From an uncultured Bacilli bacterium (GTDB lineage: Bacteria > Bacillota_I > Bacilli_A > RF39 > UBA660), in the NCBI GenBank assembly GCA_947630515.1, contig CANRHY010000008.1, forward strand, positions 1-16,467: 16,467 nt of DNA, read 5' to 3'. Position 1 is the first letter of the stretch. Every line of letters starts with the position of its first letter. Below the pieces are notes generated by a model. That model was not told the DNA's origin. It saw nothing but the letters and a program-made list of their open reading frames with translations, and ran no database searches. The translations under genes and the position numbers were made by a program. Below are positions 8,386-14,836 of this stretch, one piece after another.

Positions 8386-8746
8386 CATTATCCTCCATAG
8401 GTTCTAATTTTAATTTCTTAATATCATTACTATTTAAATTTACTTCTGACTCTAAATATTCTTTTAATGCTTTTAAACTATTTTTTTCATTAGAAGAAGT
8501 GATTAAATCAATTATACTTGAAATAGAAAAACAAGATGATATAACAAATAACATACTATAAATATCTTTATCAAATTCTTCATTTGATAAACTATGAAAT
8601 AACCCAACAACAGAAGCCAAACAAATTGGAGTAGAAATACAAAATAAAATATCAAATATTCTTATATGTTTATCTAATTTTTCTAATTTTTCATTTAATT
8701 CTGCTATTTTCATTAATTTTTTACTTTCTTTACTTAATTCTTCCAT
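8372..8746 (-). CDS. Two-TM small membrane protein, paralogue 2
   Basis: The middle paralogue: N-terminal helix MEELSKESKKLMKIAELNEK (identical to copy 1 over ESKKLMKIAELNEK), TM segments at about 31-50 and 63-84, the motif SNEKNSLKALKEYLE, and the tail DIKKLKLEPMEDNDGRI shared with copy 1. Its last 14 bases also encode the start of the next copy in another frame. The start at 8746 is preferred over the ATG three bases earlier because of its spacing to GGAGG (8753-8757). No signal peptide beyond TM1. The strongly conserved ends and variable TM cores suggest duplicated genes with selected differences in the membrane part. Confidence 0.72.
   Translation of the reverse strand: MEELSKESKKLMKIAELNEKLEKLDKHIRIFDILFCISTPICLASVVGLFHSLSNEEFDKDIYSMLFVISSCFSISSIIDLITSSNEKNSLKALKEYLESEVNLNSNDIKKLKLEPMEDNDGRI
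8375..8426. repeat. 52-bp direct repeat, copy A (junction of paralogues 2 and 3)
   Basis: Identical over 52 bases to 8736-8787, 361 bases away. It contains the end of one paralogue, the GGAGG site and the start of the next. This marks the tandem duplication unit. Confidence 0.85.
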
Positions 8747-9104
8747 CATTATCCTCCATAGGTTCTAATTTTAATTTCTTAATATCACTACCTTTAGATT
8801 CGTCTTCTCCTAATTCTAGATATTCCTTTAAAGCATTTAAACTATTTCTTTCATTAGAATCAATAATTGACGTTAAAAAAGTAACAGCAGAAAATGAACC
8901 TGAGATTGTAGTGAGCCAATCTAAAATATCTTTATTCATTAAATTAACAAGTTCATCATGTTTTACTAAAAAATAACCAAAAAGAGACACAGTAATACCA
9001 AAAGTAAGAATACTTCTATCCCTAAATTTTTCTAACTTTTCTATTTTCTCATTTAACTCTGCTATTTTCATTAATTTTTTACTTTCATTACTTAATTCAT
9101 TCAT
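8730..9104 (-). CDS. Two-TM small membrane protein, paralogue 1 (first in operon)
   Basis: The first gene of the leftward operon, behind a consensus-like promoter and a GGGGGAAAA ribosome site 7 bases before the ATG. The shared N-terminal helix (ELSNESKKLMKIAELNEKIE) is followed by basic residues, TM segments at about 30-47 and 62-83, the motif DSNERNSLNALKEYLE, and the tail DIKKLKLEPMEDNDGRIK. The end of this gene overlaps the start of copy 2 by 17 bases, so translation is coupled. Function unknown. It is divergent from the metallopeptidase operon and shares its control region, which hints at a joint role. Confidence 0.72.
   Translation of the reverse strand: MNELSNESKKLMKIAELNEKIEKLEKFRDRSILTFGITVSLFGYFLVKHDELVNLMNKDILDWLTTISGSFSAVTFLTSIIDSNERNSLNALKEYLELGEDESKGSDIKKLKLEPMEDNDGRIK
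8736..8787. repeat. 52-bp direct repeat, copy B (junction of paralogues 1 and 2)
   Basis: Perfect copy of 8375-8426. The same bases encode the EPMEDNDGRI tail in one frame and the MEELS-type start in another. Confidence 0.85.
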
Positions 9105-9130
9105 ATATTTTCCCCCTTAACAGGAACAAT

Positions 9131-9159
9131 ATTTTAGCACGTAATCGTATATTTGTCAA
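9131..9159 (-). promoter_or_regulatory. Promoter of the two-TM paralogue operon
   Basis: On the minus strand TTGACA (9154-9159), 17 bases, TAAAAT (9131-9136), with a TGn extension before the -10. The -35 box is back to back with that of the divergent operon. Confidence 0.75.
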
Positions 9160-9168
9160 ATTTTAGGC

Positions 9169-9197
9169 TTGACAAGAAAAACAAGAAGTACTATTAT
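9169..9197 (+). promoter_or_regulatory. Promoter of the metallopeptidase operon
   Basis: TTGACA (9169-9174), 17 bases, TATTAT (9192-9197), 30 bases before the ATG at 9227. TTGTCAA (9153-9159) and TTGACAA (9169-9175) form an inverted repeat with a 9-base spacer, which could serve as a shared operator. Confidence 0.75.
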
Positions 9198-9226
9198 ATA
9201 AAGCAATAAAAGTTGTTGAGGTGAAA

Positions 9227-10075
9227 ATGAAAGAATATTATAAAAATCCATTAACAATAAATGTAAATAACAAATTACTAGATTTATCAATATTACTCTC
9301 TCATTTTTTATCAAAATATAACACTAATGATATCTCAGTTAACAAAACTAACAATTTAAAATTAACATATTTATGGTTTTTAGAAAATAATATATATATG
9401 GATAAAGTGCCTTTTATTAAAACCAAAACATTAGAAGAAATTTCACGCTTTCATTGCGAAGAAATTTCTTCTTTTTTAAAAGAAAATATTAAATATATAC
9501 TACCATTTGATATTCCTATAATTTATCTAAACAAACCCTTTGATTATGGAGAATTTATACCAATATATGTAGGAAAAAATTTAGAAAATAGTAAACTAAT
9601 ATTTACAGAATTTAGATTATCTTCTAACTTCACCCCAATAACGCCTTTAATTTATGGACATGAAATTACACACAGCATAATAGAAAATAACACCATTTCC
9701 ATTAATAACTATATAAATTATGATATAATCCCACTTCTAATAGAAATGTTAATTGCTAAAGATATTGATAAATCTAAAATAACTTTAAAAACTGACATTT
9801 TACTAAGACTAACAAATCTAAAAACATATATTGAATTATTATATAAAGAAGATATTCCTAATTTAATAAAAGTACGATTATCTAATTACATAAATTCTAT
9901 ATTAATATTATTTGAAATATTAAAAGTATACACAAAAGAAAAAGAAACTTTATTAAAAGAAATAAACAAAATTTTTAAAAATGAAAATAATATTGAAACA
10001 CTCATAAAAGAAAAAAGCATAACATTTGAATCAGGTGTTGATAACATGTTAAAATTATTAAAGGAGGATATTTAA
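9227..10075 (+). CDS. Gluzincin-type zinc metallopeptidase (M3-like), cytoplasmic
   Basis: 282 residues with no signal peptide. The motif YGHEITHSI (His145, Glu146, His149) is a canonical HExxH zinc site. Downstream, DIIPLLIEML supplies Glu173, 28 residues after the first His, which is close to the spacing and the P-x-x-x-E context of the third ligand in M3 oligopeptidases. The rest is helical, as in that fold, but the protein is far shorter than M3 enzymes (about 600 residues), so it would be a minimal or distant member. The start at 9227 is chosen because the GTG at 9221 lies inside the GAGGTG ribosome site. The stop abuts the ATG of the next gene, whose AAGGAGG site lies within this gene. 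It is first gene of an operon with three acidic paralogues and a MGFFSWF protein, which may be substrates, inhibitors or partners (inference). Confidence 0.7.
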   Translation: MKEYYKNPLTINVNNKLLDLSILLSHFLSKYNTNDISVNKTNNLKLTYLWFLENNIYMDKVPFIKTKTLEEISRFHCEEISSFLKENIKYILPFDIPIIYLNKPFDYGEFIPIYVGKNLENSKLIFTEFRLSSNFTPITPLIYGHEITHSIIENNTISINNYINYDIIPLLIEMLIAKDIDKSKITLKTDILLRLTNLKTYIELLYKEDIPNLIKVRLSNYINSILILFEILKVYTKEKETLLKEINKIFKNENNIETLIKEKSITFESGVDNMLKLLKEDI

Positions 10076-10354
10076 ATGGCATACAGATACAGATACTTTT
10101 ATAAAGATGGAACTGACGAGATAAGTGAGTGTTGGGGAAAGACTCCAACCTCAATGTACAATAACTTTGATGGATTAATGGATTGGGACGAGTTTAATAG
10201 TTTAAGTGAAAAAAATTTAACAACAAAGGATATATTAAAACTTGCTATGAAAGTATATAAAGGTTTTCTAAAAGATTTTTACAGAATAGAAATAATCAAC
10301 GACGAAACTAATGAAATTGTTGATTATATTGACGAAAGAGAAGAAAACAAATAA
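10076..10354 (+). CDS. MAYRYRYF small acidic protein, copy 1
   Basis: 92 residues, soluble, acidic and aromatic-rich. It starts MAYRYRYFYKDGTDEIS, has a central FDGLMDWDEFNSLSEKN and ends KDFYRIEIINDETNEIVDYI. The strands at both ends and the single helix (TTKDILKLAMKVYKGF) suggest a small alpha/beta fold. No family is recognised with confidence; the pattern is reminiscent of small phage or island accessory proteins. AAGGAGG lies 6 bases before the ATG, within the metallopeptidase gene. The 3' half is nearly identical in DNA to the next two copies. Confidence 0.75.
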   Translation: MAYRYRYFYKDGTDEISECWGKTPTSMYNNFDGLMDWDEFNSLSEKNLTTKDILKLAMKVYKGFLKDFYRIEIINDETNEIVDYIDEREENK

Positions 10355-10393
10355 GTCTATTTAAATAAATTAAATAATAAGGAGAGTGATTAA

Positions 10394-10669
10394 ATGGCAT
10401 ATAGATATAGATACTTTTTTAAAGATGGAACTACAAAAATAAGTGGGTGCCATGGTGAAAAAGCAACAGATATGTATAATGACTTCGATGGATTAATGGA
10501 TTGGGACGAGTTTTATAGTTTAAGTGAAAAAAATTTAACAACAAAGGATATATTAAAACTTGCTATGAAAGTATATAAAGGTTTTTTAAAAGACTTTTAT
10601 AGAATAGAAATAATCAACGACGAAACTAATGAAATTGTTGATTATATTGATGAAAGTGAGGTGAAATAA
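10394..10669 (+). CDS. MAYRYRYF small acidic protein, copy 2
   Basis: 91 residues. It keeps the opening MAYRYRYFFKDGT and the FDGLMDWDEF centre but changes the segment between them (KISGCHGEKATDMY instead of EISECWGKTPTSMY). Its DNA is a mosaic: 10515-10585 is identical to copy 1 (71 bases), while 10557-10626 is identical to copy 3 (70 bases). The ribosome site is AAGGAGAGTG before the ATG. It ends in GAGGTGAAATAA directly followed by an ATG, exactly as copy 3 does before the MGFFSWF gene, but here only a five-codon remnant follows. Confidence 0.75.
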   Translation: MAYRYRYFFKDGTTKISGCHGEKATDMYNDFDGLMDWDEFYSLSEKNLTTKDILKLAMKVYKGFLKDFYRIEIINDETNEIVDYIDESEVK

Positions 10670-10687
10670 ATGAAACCTTTTAGTTAA
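10670..10687 (+). pseudogene. Five-codon remnant of a second MGFFSWF gene
   Basis: The frame M-K-P-F-S-stop lies at the same distance after copy 2 as the MGFFSWF gene lies after copy 3, behind the same GAGGTGAAATAA. Its bases ATGAAACCTTTTAGTT align with ATGGGATTTTTTAGTT of that gene, after which the sequence diverges into AT-rich filler. This is read as the trace of a deleted duplicate. Confidence 0.5.
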
Positions 10688-10732
10688 ATTATAATTAAAA
10701 AATAAAATTAAAATAAGGAGAGTGATTAAAAA

Positions 10733-11008
10733 GTGGCATACAGATACAGATACTTTTATAAAGATGGTACTGACGAAATAAGTGACTGTTGGAGTACAAA
10801 ACCAGAAGCTTTATATAATGATTTTGATGGATTAATGGACTGGGACGAGTTAGAAAGTCTAAGCTATAAAAACATGACGACAAGAAAAACACTTGAACTT
10901 GCTATGAAAGTATATAAAGGTTTTTTAAAAGACTTTTATAGAATAGAAATAATCAACGACGAAACAAACGAAATTGTTGATTATATTGACGAAAGAGAGG
11001 TGAAATAA
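10733..11008 (+). CDS. MAYRYRYF small acidic protein, copy 3 (GTG start)
   Basis: 91 residues. The same opening and ending as copies 1 and 2, with its own central part (DCWSTKPEALYNDF, then ELESLSYKNMTTRKTLE). The first codon is GTG where copies 1 and 2 have ATG; AAGGAGAGTG is kept upstream, so lower translation than its sisters is possible. Its stop is followed without gap by the MGFFSWF gene, whose GAGGTGA ribosome site is inside this gene. Confidence 0.75.
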   Translation: MAYRYRYFYKDGTDEISDCWSTKPEALYNDFDGLMDWDELESLSYKNMTTRKTLELAMKVYKGFLKDFYRIEIINDETNEIVDYIDEREVK

Positions 11009-11338
11009 ATGGGATTTTTTAGTTGGTTTAGTGCAGACGAGGACGGAAAAGTAGTTGCAAAGACAAACGTACGCGACAACGGAACTGTTGCTAGATATGA
11101 ATACACAGAACCCGACGACGTTAGTAAAGGCCACGGTCATAAAGAATATGAAAATATGGAAAAATTTATTGAAGATAAGCCTTATTACACTAGAGACAAA
11201 TACACCGAAAAAAGCAAAAACAAAAAATGGCATGGTGAAGGCTATACACTAACTATTGAAGATTTAATAGAACTAAAAGAAGAACTAAATAATAGTAAAC
11301 TTCATACAACAAGCGAACTTCTACTAAAACTTAAATAA
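11009..11338 (+). CDS. MGFFSWF-type small acidic protein
   Basis: 109 residues, soluble and strongly charged. It starts MGFFSWFSADEDGKVV, has a middle section with KGHGHKEYENMEKF and ends in the helix TLTIEDLIELKEELNN. Proteins opening MGFFSW(K/F) followed by an acidic short loop are seen in Firmicute islands and phages without a known role; I recognise only this opening. The gene is last in the metallopeptidase operon and coupled to copy 3 (stop and start adjacent). A strong hairpin terminator begins 3 bases after its stop. A lost duplicate of this gene is visible at 10670-10687. Confidence 0.75.
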   Translation: MGFFSWFSADEDGKVVAKTNVRDNGTVARYEYTEPDDVSKGHGHKEYENMEKFIEDKPYYTRDKYTEKSKNKKWHGEGYTLTIEDLIELKEELNNSKLHTTSELLLKLK

Positions 11339-11340
11339 AC

Positions 11341-11383
11341 TAATATAAAAATGTAGATACATAAAATCTACATTTTTATATTA
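11341..11383. terminator. Bidirectional intrinsic terminator, 18-bp perfect stem
   Basis: The 18 bases at 11341-11358 are the exact inverse complement of 11366-11383, with a 7-base loop (ACATAAA). A and T runs within the arms make it usable from both sides: for the metallopeptidase operon (+) and the Ca2+-ATPase gene (-), which meet here tail to tail. Confidence 0.9.
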
Positions 11384-11385
11384 AC

Positions 11386-13965
11386 TTATACCCCAATTTT
11401 ACCCTTTACTTTCTTTAAAATTATTTTTCTAATAATATCAAATGGAATAACAGAAAAAGCAATAATAAGCATAACATCGAACTCAATAAAAGTTAGTCCT
11501 GTAGTCCTAAATATATTACCTCCAAAATAAATAAGAATAATTTGCACTACTGCGACTAAAGAAATAATAGCTAAAAATACTTTATTTTTTGTAATATTTG
11601 CAAACACATTGAGCCTTTCTGTTCTTGCATTAAAACTATTAAATATAGTCATAAAAATAAATAAACCAAAAAATGCTGTCATTAAATACTTATCTTCATT
11701 TCCTATTCTATAAAAACTTTTAATAAAATTACTCTTCAAAAAGAACATACAAACTAAACTCATATAAACCCCAGTAATTAAAATCTCATTTATCATATAA
11801 CTATTCATTATCTTTTCATTTCTTCTTTTAGGTTCTTCTTCCATATATTCTATAAGAGGAGGTTCAAAAGAATAAGCAACACCAGCTAAAGTATCCATAA
11901 CCATATTAATCCATAACATTTGAATAACAGTAACAGGCGCGATTATACCAAAAAATGGTCCTATAACTGATAAAAATACTGCTGTAATATTTACTGTTAA
12001 CTGAAAAATAATAAACTTTCTAATACTCTTAAAAATAGTTCTTCCAAATAAAACAGTTTTAGCAATACTTAAAAAATTATCATCAAGTATAATAATATCA
12101 CTTACTTCTTTTGCTACCTCAGTTCCACTTCCCATAGAAAAACCTACATCGGCTCTTCTTAGAGCAGGCGCGTCATTTACCCCATCTCCAGTCATACCTG
12201 TAACAAGCCCTAATTCTTGAGATAAAATAACTAATCTTTTTTTATCTTCTGGTAAACTCCTAGCAACTACTCTTAACCTAGGAATAATCCTCTTAACCTC
12301 TTCATCACTCATACTCTTTAACTCTTCACTACTTATAACTATATCTTCTTCACTTTCTATAAGCCCCGCTTCTTTAGCAATAACTTTAGCAGTAAGTAAA
12401 TTATCCCCAGTAATCATAACAGTTTGAATACCTGCACTCTTTACAAGTTCTATTCCTTTAATAGCTTCCTTTCTTATCTCATCTTTAATCAAAATAAGTC
12501 CTAAAAAGCATAAGTTAGATAAAGTATCACTTTTACTTGTAGCAAGAGCTAATACCCTATATCCCATACTTGTATACTTCTCTGCTCTTTTTTTAATATC
12601 TTCTTTACTAAACTTATAACTAACACCCCCGTCTTCCATATAAAAACTACTAGAATTATCTATAATCTTTTCAAAAGCTCCCTTTATAAAAGATAAACCA
12701 CCCTCATAACTTACCTTTACACTAGAATACTTTACTTTACTGTCAAACCCTTGTCTTTTTAAAATACTATACTTATCCTTATTTATATTGCCCGCAAAAC
12801 TAAGTATTGCCCGGTCTGTTACATTCCCACCTATTACCTCACTCCCATTATATTCTGCCTCATTATTATAAACTAAAGAAATATTAATAAGTTCTCTAAA
12901 CTTACTATTCATTTTACTTAAGTCTTTATATCTAACACCATTATAACTAATAACCTCACTAACACTTAACTTTCCCTTAGTAATAGTACCAGTCTTATCA
13001 CTAAACAAAATATTTAAGCTTCCACTTGATTCTATTCCAACAAGTTTCCTAACTAAAACATTATTTTTAACTAATCTCTTCATATTAGAAGACAAAACTA
13101 AAGTAATCATCATAGGTAGCCCCTCAGGAACCGCAACGACTATAATAGTGACGCCTAAAGTAAGAGCATATAACAAATGTGGGAGTATTACACTCTTATC
13201 TTTAATCATATTCATAACTTTACTCATATCAAAACCATTAGAAATAAACAAAATATTAAATAAATAAGAAACAATAACTAAAAAAGCACAAAAATAACCT
13301 ATCTTACTAATAAAAGAAGCTAAATCTCTAAGTCTATTCTTTAATGGACTTTCAGGAGTTTTTTCTTGTATATCTTTAGCAATATGTCCATAAAAAGTAT
13401 TATCTCCTACACTCTTAACTATCATAACCCCTTTTCCATTAGTAACTATACTTCCCCTAAAAACTTCACTATTCTTTTCCTTAAACTTTTCTTTTGTCTC
13501 CCCACTTAACATAGACTCATCTGTATATATTTCTCCAACATACATTACCCCATCAGCACTTATCTTATTTCCACTTTGAACTAAAATATAGTCTCCTACT
13601 ACTACTTCTTCAACACTTATACTTTCTAACTTCCCATTTCTATAAACATTAGCTTTCAAACTACTTGCTTCCATACTAAGTTTCTGAAATGCTTTCTCAC
13701 TTCCATACTCACTTAAACTACTAATAACACTTGCTAAAATAATTGCAAGTACTATCCCTATAGTTTCATAAATATCACTATCATTAAACAAAAACAAAAC
13801 CTTAATACCTAAAGCAATCAAAAGAATTTTAATAATTGGGTCATTTAAAGACTCAATTATTAAACTAAAAATTGTATTTTTCTTATAATGTGTAATACTA
13901 TTATTTCCATTTAAATTTCTACTTCTATTAACTTCTTCATTTGTTAGTCCCTTAATATTATACAT
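11386..13965 (-). CDS. P-type Ca2+-transporting ATPase (P2, PMCA/SERCA-like)
   Basis: 859 residues, a full-length P2 ATPase that moves Ca2+ out of the cytoplasm at the cost of ATP. All core motifs are present: actuator loop LSGET (153-157, in place of the usual TGES), PEGLP in TM4 (280-284), phosphorylation site DKTGT (Asp323), nucleotide-binding KGAFE (428-432), MITGDN (517-522) and MTGDGVNDAP (591-600). Ion-site residues resemble plasma-membrane pumps: Glu281 in TM4, Asn659 in QLTVNITAV (TM5, with Ala where SERCA has its site I glutamate), and Asn687 and Asp691 in MLWINMVMDTLAG (TM6). This suggests one Ca2+ per ATP (inference). Ten TM segments are expected and found. The start is ATG 13965 behind GGTGA; a TATAAT at 13984-13989 (minus strand) could be its -10. 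Confidence 0.92.
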   Translation of the reverse strand: MYNIKGLTNEEVNRSRNLNGNNSITHYKKNTIFSLIIESLNDPIIKILLIALGIKVLFLFNDSDIYETIGIVLAIILASVISSLSEYGSEKAFQKLSMEASSLKANVYRNGKLESISVEEVVVGDYILVQSGNKISADGVMYVGEIYTDESMLSGETKEKFKEKNSEVFRGSIVTNGKGVMIVKSVGDNTFYGHIAKDIQEKTPESPLKNRLRDLASFISKIGYFCAFLVIVSYLFNILFISNGFDMSKVMNMIKDKSVILPHLLYALTLGVTIIVVAVPEGLPMMITLVLSSNMKRLVKNNVLVRKLVGIESSGSLNILFSDKTGTITKGKLSVSEVISYNGVRYKDLSKMNSKFRELINISLVYNNEAEYNGSEVIGGNVTDRAILSFAGNINKDKYSILKRQGFDSKVKYSSVKVSYEGGLSFIKGAFEKIIDNSSSFYMEDGGVSYKFSKEDIKKRAEKYTSMGYRVLALATSKSDTLSNLCFLGLILIKDEIRKEAIKGIELVKSAGIQTVMITGDNLLTAKVIAKEAGLIESEEDIVISSEELKSMSDEEVKRIIPRLRVVARSLPEDKKRLVILSQELGLVTGMTGDGVNDAPALRRADVGFSMGSGTEVAKEVSDIIILDDNFLSIAKTVLFGRTIFKSIRKFIIFQLTVNITAVFLSVIGPFFGIIAPVTVIQMLWINMVMDTLAGVAYSFEPPLIEYMEEEPKRRNEKIMNSYMINEILITGVYMSLVCMFFLKSNFIKSFYRIGNEDKYLMTAFFGLFIFMTIFNSFNARTERLNVFANITKNKVFLAIISLVAVVQIILIYFGGNIFRTTGLTFIEFDVMLIIAFSVIPFDIIRKIILKKVKGKIGV

Positions 13966-14035
13966 TATTTATTCACCAATAAATTATATTAAAAATAGTA
14001 TTAAAAAATTCTATAAATTTATATCAAACAAATTG

Positions 14036-14064
14036 TTGACAAACATATATACTTATAGTATGAT
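14036..14064 (+). promoter_or_regulatory. Consensus promoter of dinD
   Basis: TTGACA (14036-14041), 17 bases, TATGAT (14059-14064). AACAAATTGTT (14027-14037), a palindrome with one central base, overlaps the -35 box and is a possible repressor site. It does not match the Firmicute LexA box, which needs a 4-base gap between its AAC and GTT halves. Confidence 0.75.
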
Positions 14065-14153
14065 TAATACATAGGGAGATAAGAAAGGGGGTATTATCAA
14101 AATCAATATTTATGTATAAGAAAAAAGTAATTAATAAAGAGGAGGTTTTAAAA

Positions 14154-14810
14154 ATGAGTAATGATTTAAAAGAATATGAAGAAAAAACTCTAGAAGATAT
14201 TAAACATAAAGACAAGCGCGGTAATGAATTTTGGTATGCAAGAGAACTACAAAAGATATTTGAATATACAGACTGGAAAAAATTTGAAAGTGTAATAAAA
14301 AAAGCAATTAGGACCTGTAAATTAAGTAAGCTTAATGAATATGACCATTTCAAAATGATAAGTACTAAAAGAAAACAAAAAGATTATAAACTATCAAGAT
14401 ATGCATGCTATATTATTGTGCAAAATGCTGACCCAAAATATAAGAAAGTAGCAGAAGCACAAACTTACATAGCTACACAAACTAGAAAAAGAGAACTAAT
14501 AGAACAATATGAAAATGCTGGATATATGGGTTTATATAACGGACAAACAAAAGAAGATATTTCAAAAAGAAAAGGACTTAAGAATAATGAAAACATTATG
14601 AATAAAAATGAACTAGCAGCCAATATATTTAGAATTAGTTTAACAGAAGAATTATTAAAAAAGCAAGAAAATATAGACGAAACAGAAATAACTAAAATAC
14701 ATTACAAAGTTGGAAAAGTCATTAGAGAAACAATAGAAGAATTAGGAACAACATTACCAGAAGATTTACCTACACCAAAAAAATCTAGAAAAACTAAAAA
14801 AGTTAGATAA
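14154..14810 (+). CDS. dinD: DinD family protein (DNA damage-inducible protein D)
   Basis: 218 residues matching DinD in order along its length: GNEFWYARELQKIFEYTDWKKF (BRO-N-like start), DHFKMI, the hallmark LSRYACYIIVQNADP, the helix AEAQTYIATQTRKRELIE, then GYMGLYNGQT, KRKGLKNNENI, ELAANIFR, and the end GKVIRETIEELGTTLPEDLPTP. E. coli DinD (about 274 residues) is SOS-induced and reported to inhibit RecA filaments; this homologue is shorter in the middle. The start at 14154 is chosen over an upstream in-frame ATG at 14112 because AGGAGG (14140-14145) lies 8 bases before it. The 3' end of the gene forms one arm of the terminator. It is monocistronic with a consensus promoter. Such genes are often carried by phages and islands. 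Confidence 0.88.
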   Translation: MSNDLKEYEEKTLEDIKHKDKRGNEFWYARELQKIFEYTDWKKFESVIKKAIRTCKLSKLNEYDHFKMISTKRKQKDYKLSRYACYIIVQNADPKYKKVAEAQTYIATQTRKRELIEQYENAGYMGLYNGQTKEDISKRKGLKNNENIMNKNELAANIFRISLTEELLKKQENIDETEITKIHYKVGKVIRETIEELGTTLPEDLPTPKKSRKTKKVR

Positions 14811-14834
14811 CTCTTCCCTATTATCTAACTTTTT
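14797..14834. terminator. Bidirectional terminator between dinD and the surface-protein gene
   Basis: AAAAAGTTAGATAA (14797-14810) and its perfect inverse complement (14821-14834) enclose a 10-base loop. The left arm is the last codons and stop of dinD. The T tract serves the plus strand, and an A-rich arm serves the convergent minus-strand gene that ends 3 bases away. Confidence 0.85.
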
Positions 14835-14836
14835 AA

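Noticed and set aside
9227..10075. ImmA/IrrE-type regulator peptidase
   Set aside because: HEITH could fit, but no helix-turn-helix regulator gene is adjacent and the HExxH is in the middle of a larger helical protein. The downstream P-x-x-x-E spacing fits M3-like gluzincins better.
14027..14037. LexA/DinR box in front of dinD
   Set aside because: AACAAATTGTT has a 5-base gap between AAC and GTT, while the Firmicute box needs 4. Listed only as a possible operator of unknown binder.
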